A stretch of DNA of 64,000 bases, taken from NCBI RefSeq assembly GCF_020921035.1, contig NC_063157.1:25168985-25232984 (forward strand), written 5' to 3'. Position 1 is the first letter of the stretch, and the number at the start of each line of letters is the position of its first letter. Positions 13,007 through 25,039 of the stretch are shown in pieces. The position numbers and the translations under genes are program-made. The notes beneath the pieces were generated by a model. The model searched no databases. It was not told the DNA's origin and saw only the letters and a list, made by a program, of their open reading frames with translations. This DNA comes from Rhodamnia argentea (lineage: Eukaryota > Streptophyta > Magnoliopsida > Myrtales > Myrtaceae).

Positions 13007-16000
13007 ATGGCGAGATCGCCGCAGCGACACCACTTCGTCGTCGTCGTCTTCCTCTCCCTCTGCGTCCTCCTCCTCTACTGCCACTCCAACACCTCCCTTT
13101 CCGCCTCCATCTCTGCCTCCCAGAACCCTAACCCGGACCCCCGTTTCCTCCCCAATTCCCGTCCGGAAACCCGAGCGCCGACCCCTGGTTTCACTCTCCT
13201 CATCAAGGTCCTCGCCTTCAACCGCCTCGACTCCATCTCCCGCTGCCTCCGCTCCCTCGCCGCCGCCGACTACGTCTCCGACACCGTCCACCTCCACGTC
13301 TACATCGACCACTTCGATAACAGATCGGGCGACGTGGAATCGAGCTTGGGTGCTTCGCGTAAGATTCTGGATTTTGTCGATGGTTTCAAGTGGGAGTTCG
13401 GCGACAAGCTGGTGCACTATCGGACGGGTAACGCGGGGCTGCAGGCGCAGTGGTTGGAGGCGTGGTGGCCGAGCTCCGACGACGAGTTCGCCTTCATTGT
13501 CGAGGATGATCTGGAGGTCTCGCCGCTTTTCTACAAGTTCGTTAAGTCCGTGATATGGAACTATTACTACAATGCTTCGAATTTTAGTCCGATGATATAC
13601 GGAGTGACGCTTCAGCGACCAAGGTTTGTCCCAGGTACCTTTCCATTTGTAGATTTCTCTTGGCAATTTTGTGTTCACTTGAGTTGTCGAAGTAATATAT
13701 GAGGGGAGATGGAATGATGCCAATGGAGCACAGGTTGAATCTGCCGTTTGGTTTAACTTAACTTTTGCAACACTAGCTCTGTGGTTTTAGGTTGAAAGGT
13801 GATGTCTATTCGATGATCAGTAAAGGATTCGAGTATTCTTAGAGATGTCAAGAAGGCTTGTTGTGATCTCACCGATGCTAACTCTAAAGTTTTTAAGATG
13901 GCAGCTCGATTTTGAACTCCTGTAGACTCTGCCAAATCTTTTGTCATCAGTGCTTTTAGATTTGAGGCTTTTCGTCTAAATTATGCTGGGCAATCTGGTT
14001 TCGCTTCTGGAACTGTGGAATTTTTGTCAGCATAAATGGGCACCAAGGTCTCAGTATGGATTGCAACATGCGAAAGAGTATGTAGTTGACTAGTGATGGT
14101 AATTGCAAGACAAAAGATTTTGGATATCCAGTCTAAGCATATATGACTGCTATGATTTTATTGGCAAACTGTGGTCTCGTCTTTACTTTTCATAAAAACT
14201 CCTTACAGTTGAGTCGATTAATGTTTGGAGAAGATTTAAGGTTTTCTTTTTTGACTTGACCAGGACACCAGAACATTTTTAAATACCTCAAACTGGGGCA
14301 GAGTGTTTTCTTTTAATGAATAATTGCTGGCAGAGTATATACTGGTTGTTATTTCAGATATAATTTGTAGTCACTCTGAGAGAACTGTGTTCTTAAAATG
14401 CTAGTTACATGTTTCCATGTGCAACGTCTCGGTAGTCGCCACAACACCAGGTTGTTGTCTTTCTTATATTTGTTTATTTATTTTAAAAGCTGGTAAATTC
14501 AAGTGAAAAGCCACAAAAAATCCCAAACTATGCCAATTATGACGTATTTACCCTAAACTTTTTCTTGACATGAAAACCCTAATTATGCCCATTATAACAC
14601 ATTTATTCTAAAATTTTTCTTGTGACATAAAAAACCACAAACTTGAAAATACAATATATTTACTTGCCGTTAAGATTCCATTAGACGATTTTTCAGTCAA
14701 AACAATATTGTTCTTATTTTACTTAAGCTGCGTGGGCGCCTTGTCAACACCGTTTGTTTTCTGGTGTCCGTGTAGGTAGATTTTTACGGTGCTCATTGAC
14801 GAAACCTTGATAGTAGGTAAATCTCCCACACAAGTTGGGATTTTCGGTCTCACAGAAAAAAGTTTAGGGTAAATGTGTCGTAGTGAGAATAGTTTGGGGT
14901 TTTTGGTGGCTTTTGCCCGAAATTCAAAGCCATACTAGTAATTTCTAGCATATATCTATTGGTAACATAATAGACAACTAGTCCCACTTTTTTGCATGAC
15001 TTGTCCATGGGAAGACGTGTATGTTATATAGGATCATATAAACAAAACAAGATAGGAGCCTCTCTGGCTGACCGGGAAAAGAAGAAAAACAAATGAAAAG
15101 ATCTCTGATGATGAAAGCATTGAGAATCGGACCTTAAACGGGTGGGGACTTGATGCTTAGTGAGTTGCCATTTCTTGTTGCCCTTTCAACTTTAGACCGT
15201 CTTTTTTCCCCACTAATTTGTAAGGAAGTCAAAACTATCTCCTGGATCCTTCGATTTGCATGATCCACATCTCTCACTGGATGTGCAGGTATTATGTAAT
15301 CTATTAAAATATGTTTGGTTGCTATGGCCAGGTAAGCATGGGAACAAACTGCAGGTTGATGGCAGAACTCGAGTTTTCCTGTATCAGTTAGTCGGGACTT
15401 GGGGTCAGATTCTCTTTCCAAAGCATTGGAAGGAGTTTAGGAGGTGGTATGACTATCACAAGGCGAAGGGCATCAAGCCAATTCTTGAGGGAATGGTAGT
15501 TTGAATATCTTTTTCCTACTCTGTTCCTATCACATTGATTATCTCCTCATCATGTTCATTAGATGACTTGAGTCTGGAAATACAGGTGACAACGGGATGG
15601 TACAGAAGGCTGGGAGAGAAAATATGGACTCCATGGTTCATAAAATTCATTCATGATCGTGGATATTTCAACTTTTATACCAACTTTTTACAAGAAAGGG
15701 CACTTAGCATCTCTCATAGAGATACTGGTGTCAACTATGGTAAAACAGCTGGGCCAGATTCTCATCTTCTGAATGAAGCTCCTCATGATTTCAGTCTTCT
15801 TGAGATGCAGCCCTTGAGTAATCTGAAGTGGTATGATTTTTGTTTTAGAGAGGTGCTTCCTGGTAGGGTCGTTAGGAATTTCAATGACCTTGGTGTTGTT
15901 CTTGACACTGTGCAAATAAATGAGACTATAGTGCTTGTGAGCCTCTTTGGGTTTCAAGAGATCATCATCAGGAACATGCTCTGCCACTTTGAGAGGCTGA

Positions 16001-16677
16001 ATATTCGTAACTACATACTTATGGGCCTTATGTCAGATTTGCTGTTTGATCTTGCTAGAAGGGGACATCCTGTTATTGCTGCAGACCAGTTTCTGGATAG
16101 TGTGGGGGCTAATGAACTGAAGGGACCTGTGAATTCCTCTCCAGAGTTGATCAAGAATGTTATGACGAGTACATATGCGATTAAGAAATGTTTAGAACTT
16201 AGATACAATGCTTGGGTGGTGGATGCAAACATGCTCTTTCCTAACGGAGGCATGTTTCAGGCCTTGACCGACTCCACCTTTGACTTATATGTTTGGAAGA
16301 GCTTGGGTGTGATTTTTGTTCAGAGATCCTCTGCTGTCAGGAAACTATGGCTCAATAATTTTGTGCATGCAGTTGAAGCAGGAGATTCTTTGTGGGATAA
16401 GCTTTCAATAGCACGGGAAAACGGCAATTTTGCAGACATAGCAGCAAGTTTTCTAGAATCCAAGAGGGTGAGGGTCAAGAGGATTGACGATAGAAGCCTC
16501 GGGGTTGACATTGGCAGAAGCATTGTCGACCAGGCTTCTCCTGGATTAGAAAACAAGGTACTGTACTGGTCTGCTGATACTGCTCCGGATGTAATTCGGA
16601 AGCGACTTGAAGAGTTGAAAATGTGGACCCTAGATGGTGATGACTCTTGTTCGGCAGTGGTTTGTCATCAATCATAG
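13007..16677 (+). CDS. Glycosyltransferase-like type II membrane protein, 3 exons, 627 aa
   Basis: Exons 13007-13634, 15332-15495 and 15586-16677 join in phase (1, then 0) with GT-AG borders. The start at 13007 is chosen because MARSPQRHH is followed at once by a hydrophobic anchor (FVVVVFLSLCVLLLY), as in Golgi type II enzymes; an in-frame ATG at 12908 would add 33 Ser/Leu-rich residues from a CT repeat. The N-terminal half (~60-300) looks like a GT-A nucleotide-sugar fold: FTLLIKVLAFNRLDSISRCL, then GNAGLQAQWLEAWWP and FIVEDDLEVSPLFYKF, where EDD is the likely metal/sugar-nucleotide DXD-type motif. The C-terminal half (IRNYILMGLMSDLLFDLARR, AWVVDANMLFP) may be a second transferase-like domain. 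It resembles plant proteins annotated 'glycosyltransferase family 2-like' (At5g12260/At5g60700 type). Donor, acceptor and product are unknown. Confidence 0.88.
14503..14919. mobile_element. MITE (hAT-like) in intron 1 of the glycosyltransferase-like gene
   Basis: Terminal inverted repeats of about 28 bp pair: left 'gaaaagccacaaaaaatccc' (14505 on), right reversed 'caaaagccaccaaaaacccc'. The element is flanked by an identical 8-bp direct repeat 'aaattcaa' at 14495-14502 and 14920-14927, the size left by hAT transposases. Inside are alternating 'cccaaact', 'tgacgtatttaccctaaac' words. It has no coding capacity. Confidence 0.7.
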
Positions 16678-17827
16678 CATTGGTTCGGTTTTCCCAATTT
16701 CGGCGATTTGGCTAATTTTAACACTAATTCTTTTGTACAAACGCCATTATATTGACCAATTTTTCACGGTTGCTGGGAATGCCTATGGCAGAAATATTGT
16801 TGGATTTTTCGGGTGACAGCCAGTCAACATGAGTGATGGTTGGGGTCGGACTCAGCTGAGTTCGCGCAAATGAGGAGTCATGTTCTCTACTCCAGGCTCA
16901 TGTTTCGTCTTCTCATGGAGTCAGAGAAATTGAAAGAACACATCAAGTTTATGAGGACTTGTCAACGCCAATTGCACTTGCTGCCAAGTGCCAAGGGGAG
17001 AAAAATGAAACATGGTCTTGCTTTATATTTAACCACGTGAGTCGAGATGTTTGTGATTTCAACCGAAATCCACATTCCAGCTAATGAAAATTCAGAAATA
17101 TGTCTATCGCCTTATGAGGCAGTTGCCCTAGAATTCGTGAGTAAGGTTCCAACTTTAAATTCAACAGATGACTGGCCGCGAAATCATTGATAAGGACTTT
17201 CCTGGTCTGAGTTGAATGTTTATTTTCTTCGCTAAATCACATAGGCCAACCGTTATAGATAATCTATTTTCCTGCGTCCTAGTTAATGGGGTCTGACTTG
17301 GAGCTCACATGATTCACCTACCGGGATGAGCTGTACCACAAATATTCCTCTTACAATGGGCAAATGGATGATTGAACGCAGACGTTTCCTAGGCCACGTA
17401 GTAGAAATTACAGATTGGGGGATGGCCAATGAAGAAGAGCTTCCGTGCTCCCCAGGTTAGTAAAGGCCCCGGCATGTTGTTTTCCACACAAAGAAACGAC
17501 GATGTCCAGACTTGCAAAGAAATAGAGACAATGAATAAATGCCCAAGAAAATTATTTACAACTTTCTTCCTCGGAGCTTCAATTCTTCCATCCATATGAC
17601 TTTGCCTTTTCGGCTCAACCGTTTGTGAGGAAATCACGCCTAAATACACAATTTGATGTCAATCTGCTTACAGGAGAAGACCTCAAAAGAAAGGAGATTC
17701 AACACTTAAGCTACCATCACCCCTTGATACACACACCGATAGGTCCTGGCCAAATTTATGGAGTTGATTGCTCTGCTTGGGGCTGATCCTGCTTGAACCT
17801 TATGGATAGCTGGCGAGAATGAGGAGA
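16678..17827. other. 3' flank of glycosyltransferase-like gene; no gene
   Basis: Probably the 3' UTR of the upstream gene, followed by spacer. ORFs at 16840-17040 (plus) and 17389-17649 (minus) show no recognisable domain and are not called. Confidence 0.5.
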
Positions 17828-18330
17828 CTTCCATCTATATAATTCTTGTGGTGAATTGCCCCCGAACACCACTCACCATCCCTTTCATCCTTTCCATCCT
17901 CTGCCTTTTGGGTTCAGGCGACCGACATACGCATGCTACGGCTGCGGCCAATTGGACAGCAAGCTTCTCTGTTGGAGCAGGGACTGTAATTTCACACTGA
18001 GTCCCGATTGTGCGCTCTGGCCTACCAAAAAATATTTGTTCGTCGGACAGGGGAAAAGTTCAACATTTCTTGCACAAGCATCCCTTTGGCTCTCGTGAAC
18101 ACCCTTTGGCTCTCATGAAATGAGGATAATGATGATTATGCTCAGCATGTAAGAAATGCTGCTCGATTGAGAGCTATTCCTGCCATCACTGCCCGTCCTT
18201 CAGAATTCACAAATCATGTGCTGAGCAAATGCCGCGAGCAATCCAACATTTCCCACATCCACAACATCCTCTCGTCCTTCAGAATTCACCTTGAGAGGCC
18301 GCTTACAGTCTTTTTCCTTGGTTCTTAAGT
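17828..18330 (+). pseudogene. DC1 (Cys/His-rich C1) zinc-finger pseudogene fragment
   Basis: Two DC1-type modules are visible in different frames. The first, from about 17856, reads HHPFHPFHPLPFGF then YACYGCGQLD and CNFTLSPDCA, the metal-binding Cys/His spacing of plant DC1 domains. The second, from 18169, reads ESYSCHHCPSFRIHKSCAEQ followed by HFPHPQHPLVLQNSP and a stop. Between them the frame shifts at least twice (stop at ~18098; EDNDDYAQHV lies in a third frame). No upstream ATG or complete frame exists. Intact DC1 proteins are plant-specific and often stress-related, but this copy cannot encode one. Confidence 0.75.
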
Positions 18331-18408
18331 TGCAGGGTAGACTTTGCAGTCAGCATTTGAGATCCTAGCTGATGTGCAAACTCTTCTGAACGTCCATTTT
18401 GGAACATA

Positions 18409-20862
18409 CTAGCCAGCTTCTGCAAGCCAAACAAACGGATCTAAATCGTCTACTTTCTCTCCGACCACAAAAGCATGCACTTTATCACGTGTCTGAACCC
18501 AACTAAAACCAGGGTTCTTTTTCACTGCCCTTGACTTCATCAATTCTCTCACTCTATCTGCCTCATCCCATCTCCCTGCTTCTGCGAATAAGTTGGAAAG
18601 AAGTACATAGTATCCACAATGATCTGGCTTCAACTTGAACAGATGATCAGCCGCCCAACAGCCCAACTCTATATTCCCATGCATACGACATGCCCCCAAC
18701 AAAGCACCCCAAATATTAACATCTGGTTTGAAGGCTAGGCCTTTAATTAGTTCCAGAGCTTCTTCAAAAAGGCCAGCTCGGCCAAGAAGATCAACCATAC
18801 AAGCATAGTGCATCTGTGTTGGCTCAAGATTCTGACACCGCATTTCTTTAAAGTACTCCCTTCCCTTCTCAATGAGCCCTCCATGACTACATGCTGATAA
18901 GACTGCAATAAATGAAACAGAATCATATTCCACACCATCATTCATCATTTCTTCAAAAAGGTTGATAGCAGTCTCTATTTCACCCAGCATCCCGTAACCC
19001 ATGATCATAGTGTTCCAAGAGGCTACATCCCTGTATGGCATACGGTCAAATACTTCTCCAGCAATATCAATCTTTCCACATTTCATATATAAGTCCAGCA
19101 ATGAGTTTGCAACAAAGAGATGCATATGAAATTGTTTCCTGACCAGTAGACCATGGATTTCTTTACCATGCTTGATTGCGGCTGTGTTTGCACAAGCTGA
19201 GATAGCTCCAACAAAGGAAACAATGTCATAGTTCATTCCCATAGAGTGCATTTCTTTTAATAAACTAAGAGATTCCAAGCAATAACTAGTTTGAGAATAG
19301 CCGACAATTAGTATATTGTATGTTACTTCATCTCTCTGTGACATGCTGAAAACTTTTCTGGCAAGGTTCAAGCAGCCACACTTTGCATACATATCTGTCA
19401 AGGCATTGGAGATGAACACGTCAAAGGATTCTCCCATGCGAAATGTCCTTGCGTGGATCTCTTTTCCGGTAGAAAGCAAACCCATCCTAGCGCAAGCAGG
19501 AAGCACGTTTGTGAAACTTAACGAGCTCGGAACTTCACCATGAACTTGCATTTCTCGTATAAGATTTATAGCTTCAACCTCTCGCCTGTTTTGAGTGAAG
19601 TTAGCAATCATAGCATTCCACGACACCACATTGTAGACCTTCATTTTATTAAACACCCTAGAAGCCTCAGTTGGATGGCCTGATTTTGCGTACATGTCAA
19701 TCAATGAGTTGGAGATGAACAAATCAGTTTCCACACCCATTCGTATGCTGTATGCATGCACCTCTTTGGCCAAATCAAACAACTGTAATTCAACAAGCAC
19801 AGGAAGCATACTAGAAATGGTGACAGAGTCTGGCTTCAGACCCTCAAAGACCATTGACCTGAACATAACCAAAGCATCTACATTGCGCTCCCCATAAGCA
19901 AAACCCGTTATTATTGCATTCCACGAAACCTCATTCTTCTCAACCATCTTGTCGAAAAAATGCCTCGAAGCCACTCCATTCCCACACTTTGCATATGCAT
20001 CCACCAACGCATTCCCAACAGTCACATTTGTAACCAGCCCAACCTTGACCGTGTAAGCATGAATCTGAGACGCCATGACTTCATCCTCGAGTCCGGCGCA
20101 TACTGGCAAAACACTAATAACGCTCACCATGTTAGGCCTCATCCCAGACCTCGAATTCATGTTGTTGAAAAACTCAAACGCCTCCTCATACAAACCATTC
20201 ACCGAAAAGACTCCGATAACAGTATTCCATGAAACGACGTCCCTCTCAGCCATTTCGTCAAACACCTTCTCTGCGCCTCTCAAATCCCCACAGTTACCGT
20301 AAAACTGCAAAAGAGTGTTCCCCACGTAGACATCGCCATTGAAACCCAACTTGAACACGACCACGTGAATTTCCATCCCCTTCTTCACTTCCACAAAATC
20401 AGCACAAACCTTGAAAACAAAAGGGAACGTGTGGCCGTCAGGTCGAACCCCACTCCTGATCATCGCGTTGTACGTCTCAAACCCATCATGAGCTCCACAC
20501 ACGGAGTGAGCCCGGATGAGAGTGTTCCACAAGAAGGCCGTGTGGCAATGCCCAAACGTCTGACGGAACAAGACGCGACCCGCTGCGATGTCCCCATAAC
20601 CAGCGTAGCTCAGGATGAGCGAAGCGCAGAGAGAGACGCTGCGAGGGAGGGAGCGACCCACGATCCCCAGAGCGTGGCATTGCTTGGTCCGGCGAAGCGA
20701 CTGCGATATTGAGCAGACGGCGAGGAGGTCGGCGTGCGTTTCTTTGCTCCGGGTCGACGGAGCCGCGGAGAGGCTCGAGCACGGTGATAAAGATTTGATT
20801 TTTGTTGATAATGCTAAGAGAGGATTGCGAAGGGACTTGAAGGCATGGTGACATGGTAACAT
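18409..20862 (-). CDS. Pentatricopeptide repeat protein (PLS class, E-type), intronless, 817 aa
   Basis: A single uninterrupted 817-codon frame. The first ~45 residues are Ser/Leu-rich and basic with few acidic residues, as in plastid or mitochondrial transit peptides. The body is a run of P, L and S type PPR repeats with hallmark phrases such as DVYVGNTLLQFYGNCGDLRG, ERDVVSWNTVIGVFSVNGLY, FISNSLIDMYAKSGHPTEAS and DVASWNTMIMGYGMLGEIET. The C-terminus has the E region (PDVNIWGALLGACRMHGNIE, GYYVLLSNLFAEAGRWDEAD, GFSWVQTRDKVHAFVVGEK) and stops there without a DYW deaminase domain. Such proteins bind organelle RNA and typically act in RNA editing or processing. The RNA target and exact orthologue cannot be read here. 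Being intronless is normal for this family. Confidence 0.93.
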   Translation of the reverse strand: MLPCHHAFKSLRNPLLALSTKIKSLSPCSSLSAAPSTRSKETHADLLAVCSISQSLRRTKQCHALGIVGRSLPRSVSLCASLILSYAGYGDIAAGRVLFRQTFGHCHTAFLWNTLIRAHSVCGAHDGFETYNAMIRSGVRPDGHTFPFVFKVCADFVEVKKGMEIHVVVFKLGFNGDVYVGNTLLQFYGNCGDLRGAEKVFDEMAERDVVSWNTVIGVFSVNGLYEEAFEFFNNMNSRSGMRPNMVSVISVLPVCAGLEDEVMASQIHAYTVKVGLVTNVTVGNALVDAYAKCGNGVASRHFFDKMVEKNEVSWNAIITGFAYGERNVDALVMFRSMVFEGLKPDSVTISSMLPVLVELQLFDLAKEVHAYSIRMGVETDLFISNSLIDMYAKSGHPTEASRVFNKMKVYNVVSWNAMIANFTQNRREVEAINLIREMQVHGEVPSSLSFTNVLPACARMGLLSTGKEIHARTFRMGESFDVFISNALTDMYAKCGCLNLARKVFSMSQRDEVTYNILIVGYSQTSYCLESLSLLKEMHSMGMNYDIVSFVGAISACANTAAIKHGKEIHGLLVRKQFHMHLFVANSLLDLYMKCGKIDIAGEVFDRMPYRDVASWNTMIMGYGMLGEIETAINLFEEMMNDGVEYDSVSFIAVLSACSHGGLIEKGREYFKEMRCQNLEPTQMHYACMVDLLGRAGLFEEALELIKGLAFKPDVNIWGALLGACRMHGNIELGCWAADHLFKLKPDHCGYYVLLSNLFAEAGRWDEADRVRELMKSRAVKKNPGFSWVQTRDKVHAFVVGEKVDDLDPFVWLAEAG

Positions 20863-21684
20863 GTAGAGAGGACAGGGTTACGAACTTACGAGGATTCGCG
20901 AATGTCGGATCGCCGACACGCCAGAGCATCGGGTGTCGAAGATCCACAAAGCTGACGATGGGTGTTGCCTCCAGTGTTTTAAGACCAGAAAAAAATAGTA
21001 GAGGGTGCTAAATTTTAGCTTAATATGGAATGTGATGTATAAATTTTGAATTTATTTAATATGATTTATGAATTTTAGATCAATGTGCAATATCATCCTG
21101 AATTCTGAATTTATTCGGTGTGATTTCAGGACTTTTAATACTCGTTTAATTTAGTCCATAGAATATAAATATATTGAGTGCTATTTTTTCATTAATTCAA
21201 ATCCATTGATAATATTGAATATTTTCATATAATTTAAGGGCTAGATTGAACATAAATCAGAAGTTCAGAGATCGCATTGAATAAATTTAAAGCCCAGAAA
21301 CGACATTATATATTAAATAAAAGTATAAATATCATTTGTGTCGTTACCCTTGTTGAACAACGTGGATCTTTGCCTTGACCTATAAGAGTTTGATACTCTC
21401 GTTGGTGGCTCTCGCTGTCTCAATCGTTGGATGACATGAATATGAAAGTATGCTTGTGGCAATTGTATCATCTAACTGAAGATGAGAACAACATGGAGCA
21501 AAAAGATTCTTGCTTTATCAATGACAACGTTGCATAGAAACACTTATTCATCATCTCTCCCAAGATCCTTGTGTTTAACGTGTAGTGAACCTGCAGGATT
21601 CAGGTAATAATTTCATAAAAAAGAAAGCCGAAAAAAATAAGGCGAAAAAAAGGGTATGATCTTTGAATGGGATGCTTCAATGTT
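20863..21684. other. Spacer between PPR and NPF genes with MITE-like text
   Basis: 20863-20990 is the leader/promoter side of the PPR gene. 21000-21345 is an AT-rich repeat remnant ('gtataaattttgaatttatt', 'tgaattttagatcaatgtgc' and reversed echoes) with no coding potential. 21504-21684 is the 3' flank of the NPF gene; a diverged second copy of it lies at 25925-26135. Confidence 0.5.
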
Positions 21685-23833
21685 CTAGTTCTGCCCATTT
21701 GTTGACTTGGCTTCGGTTTTGAATTCTGAATCTTTTATCTTGTACTTGTACCAGGAAGCCCAAAACACATAGTTTGCCAGGTTGAGGCAACTCAGCACAG
21801 CCAGGAACCAGTAGAACAGGTTCAGCTTGTTCGAGTTCAGGTTCTTCCCGTGCAGCCACCCTTGCTTGCTCGGGGCGATCCTTCTGGTGACCGAGTTTAT
21901 GATGTTGACAAAGATGGTGCTCAGGAAGTAGCCGAAGGATAGCGACAGCCACGTGAAAGAAGTAGATAGCGACCGCATTCCCAAGGGTGCCTCCTTGTAG
22001 AAGAACTCTAGCAATCCGACCACTGTGAACATATCGGCAATCCCGAATATGCCGTATTGGAAAGAGAGCCAGAACAAGCTGATGGGATGCAACGGATCTT
22101 CAATGGAGCGATTCCTTCTCTTCACTTCGATCAATCCCGCGATCGACATAGAGATGATTGAAAGTACGAGCCCTACTCCGACGCGCTGGAGCTGTGTGAT
22201 GCCCGTCGGATGTCCTGTGATTTTTCTAGCGAAGGGAACGAAAACAAACTGGTAGGAGGGTATGAGGAAGGACATGAAGAACAGGGGTATAACGGGGATC
22301 GATGCAGTCGGGAATTTGAATGAGCCAATGTAGGGATCCATGAAGTAGCCCTGTTGTACTGAGAATGTTTGCAGTTGTGCCATGCATGTGTTCATTATGA
22401 TTGTGCTGAAAAGTATGGGAAGCATCCTTGTGAGTACTTTCACTTCTTCGACTTGGGTTACTGTGCAGACTTTCCAGGGATCTGCATTTGTTCCGTCGCA
22501 GAGAATAGCCGCTTTGTCCAGGAACCTGGTTGATGGAAGGGATCCGTTAATCAATACTAAAAGAGAAGGATTTGTTAGTTGAACAAAGATTTTTGGTACT
22601 CGTTTGTTGGTTTTAGGAACAAAGGTTACTGCTGAAACCCGAATGGTCTAGGAGTTTTGCAAGTAACTTTCTATATGGACTATGGAAAGATTTCAGTTTA
22701 GTACCTGAATTGGTCGGTATGTGGAATTTTCTCTTCAGATGGATCTCTTTCTTTCTCACTAATCTCATACAATTCGTCCGGGCTTACTGGTGGAGTTAAG
22801 TGTCTATTCCGAATTGAAACCACGATGACCTGAAATACCATAATTACAGATGATTACTGCTTATGCTAATTGACCAAGCACATACGGTTAAGTGTGTCGA
22901 CGAGAAAAACCTGTGCGATCTTCAACAGAGGACTGTTCCCATGGGGAGGAAAACGGTAGAATGGCTTTCCAATAGCAAGAACGATGAATCCCAATAATGC
23001 GGTCATCGTGCCGATAAAAAATCCCCAATACCAGGACTTATTCATGTTAACCCACACAACACCAGTGACTCCAATGATGCCTCCAAGAATTGTACTGAGC
23101 AAGTACCAATTAAAGTAACTCGCAAGAGCCTTCCCTCCATCGATACCGTTCCAATATAACTGATCGCCACCGAGTGCCGGAAGAGCACCCTTAACTCCAC
23201 CAGCACCAAGTGCGAGCAGAAACATAGAGGTGTACAGAAAGAGTGCTTTGCCTCCTTCAACACATGATGATTTGCCGCAGGGGTCAGGGTGAAGATTCTT
23301 GGAATACGCTTGAATTGTGACCATAACAAGGGCCTGCATATGATATCAGCATCCTGTGAACACCAAAGAAGAAGAAAGAACATCCTTTGTCCTGCGCTTA
23401 AGGTTTAAAGCTATATTGAAAATTACCACAACTTCCATGGAGCCAAATATCAGACAAGTGTAGAGTCGATTTATGTAAGTGTCCGAGATGAAGCCACCAA
23501 TGAGCGAGAGCAAGCAAACCGAGCCCATGAAGTTGGTGAGAGTATTTGCAGATGTTGACAGGCTGAAGTAGAGAACATAGGAAAAGTAGAGGACCATGGT
23601 TGACATGTTGGCCACAAACCCGATATTCTCCAGCGAGGCCAATCCTGCATTATCGGATTAGGGTGAAAAAATTACCTCTGAAGTCATTTACTCTTTCTAC
23701 AGAACAATTTCGCGAAGTGAAAATTCACGATCAAGTTCAAATGGACATGCTCACCGAACACAAACATGCAAGCCCTGTAACCACCCTTCTTCATGCTCGC
23801 CGAGCTGAGGGATATGTCCACATTCTTGTCAAC
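21685..23833 (-). CDS. NRT1/PTR family (NPF) transporter; first exon unresolved
   Basis: Proton-coupled membrane transporter of the MFS/POT superfamily; plant members carry nitrate, hormones, peptides or glucosinolates, and the substrate cannot be told from sequence. Exons on the minus strand: 23833-23755, 23644-23427, 23333-22911, 22829-22705, 22525-21685, phases consistent, 561 codons before the stop. Family marks: TNFMGSVCLLSLIGGFISDT, ALGAGGVKGALPALGGDQ, SYFNWYLLSTILGGIIGVTG, TDQFRFLDKAAI, CTVTQVEEVKVLTRMLPI, AQLQTFSVQQG, GLLEFFYKEAP, LNLFYWFLAVLSCLNLANYV. About 12 membrane segments can be counted. The first visible exon (VDKNVDISLSSASMKKGGYR) lacks the usual VDWRGRPA-type lead and opens with an AG acceptor, so a short 5' exon must lie upstream. 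A candidate ATG at 24014 (MHSHKDPANH) needs a weak donor. Alternatively translation starts at the internal Met of SASMKKGGYR. Confidence 0.85.
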
Positions 23834-25035
23834 CTGCACCATTGGATAGGACAAAATAAGGATAAAGGGAACGGGTTGATAAGTGGAAAAAGTGGCAGGA
23901 GTATGAAAATAGTAATGTGATGGAAACCACCATTGCTGATTTGTATTATAACTCCTGGGATGATCTCTTGATGAGTCGAGCTCGTATGATTTGCCGGGTC
24001 TTTGTGGCTATGCATAACACAGAATGGGGTGGTAGCTATATATACACGCATATCTTAGGACATATCAATTTTTCCCTCTTTGTCTCATCTTCAGTAGATA
24101 TTAGATACTGCAGACTTCTTCTCTAGTTTGCATAAGCAGCTGAAATAAAGCACCTGCACTGACAGATGAAGTCCAAGAATATTGGCAATTGGAGATACCT
24201 TGTTATACCTCCATTTGTTGATTTGACGGCTCTTCATTCTCATTCCAAATTTTGTACTTGAAGAACTTTATACTGCCAAACAATTTCTTGAAATTCCTAA
24301 TGCGAGGACAAAAAATGACATGGGCAATTCTAGCATGTCGAGCCCGTTACAGTAGATTCAAATTTCTGCTCATTTAGCATCGTACTATCTTAATGGAATG
24401 ATCTTCACCGTCAGATCAGATCAGGCTAGAGGAATGGGAAACCTGGTTTGTTGGTTTTCATTTAGCTTTTGTAATCTGTAATGACTTTTCATGAAAGTTC
24501 ACCGGCAGCTCGTCTGGGAAGTCACTAAGCATTTGGCAAAATCACTATTGACCGACATGAAGAACTTGCCTATCAAGTAAAGAAGTTACTAAATTTAACC
24601 AATGCGGAAAGCCTACCTGCGATAATATATTGAAACACATTGTTATGACCAGAAATTATTAGCTATGCTTTAAAGTTGCAAAAGTGGAATAGTATAAAAG
24701 TTATTTTTAACCTTAAAAGTCATCAAAAACGTGACGAAGGTACTGACTATTGATAGGTCCGCTTATGAATCATTAGCTCCCTGCCACTCAATGTAGGACT
24801 CGTTTGTTACAACAGGCATTGAGCTGCACTGCTATGATATGGGATCATCACTATCTCGACTAGATTGACAGCGAGCAGGGAAGATGCTTTTGAATAGAGA
24901 TGGTACTTCAACAATTGTATTGCGACTTCTTTGTATACAAGAGCAAGATAGGTTTGCCAGTGTACAATGTTTCCCTGTGAAATTGTGTGGATTTACAAAT
25001 GCTTTATGCAAAACGATATTGCATTGCATCAACAA
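23834..25035. other. 5' side of the NPF gene and spacer
   Basis: Should contain the missing first NPF exon (minus strand). The only candidate I can point to starts at 24014 and would join at about 23952 in phase 0 through a non-consensus GTTATA donor. Otherwise no gene is seen. Confidence 0.35.
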
Positions 25036-25039
25036 TACA

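Noticed and set aside
12984-13553. 189-codon plus ORF in a second frame over the same exon
   Set aside because: Almost only Ser, Pro, Thr and Arg; an alternative-frame artefact of the real frame.
12890-13723. 277-codon minus-strand ORF opposite the glycosyltransferase exon 1
   Set aside because: It mirrors a GC-rich coding exon; the Glu/Asp/Arg/Val bias is the shadow of Ser/Leu/Pro codons, and no domain or splice context fits.
20365-20947. Antisense and overlapping ORFs around the PPR 5' end
   Set aside because: Shadows of the 817-codon PPR frame.
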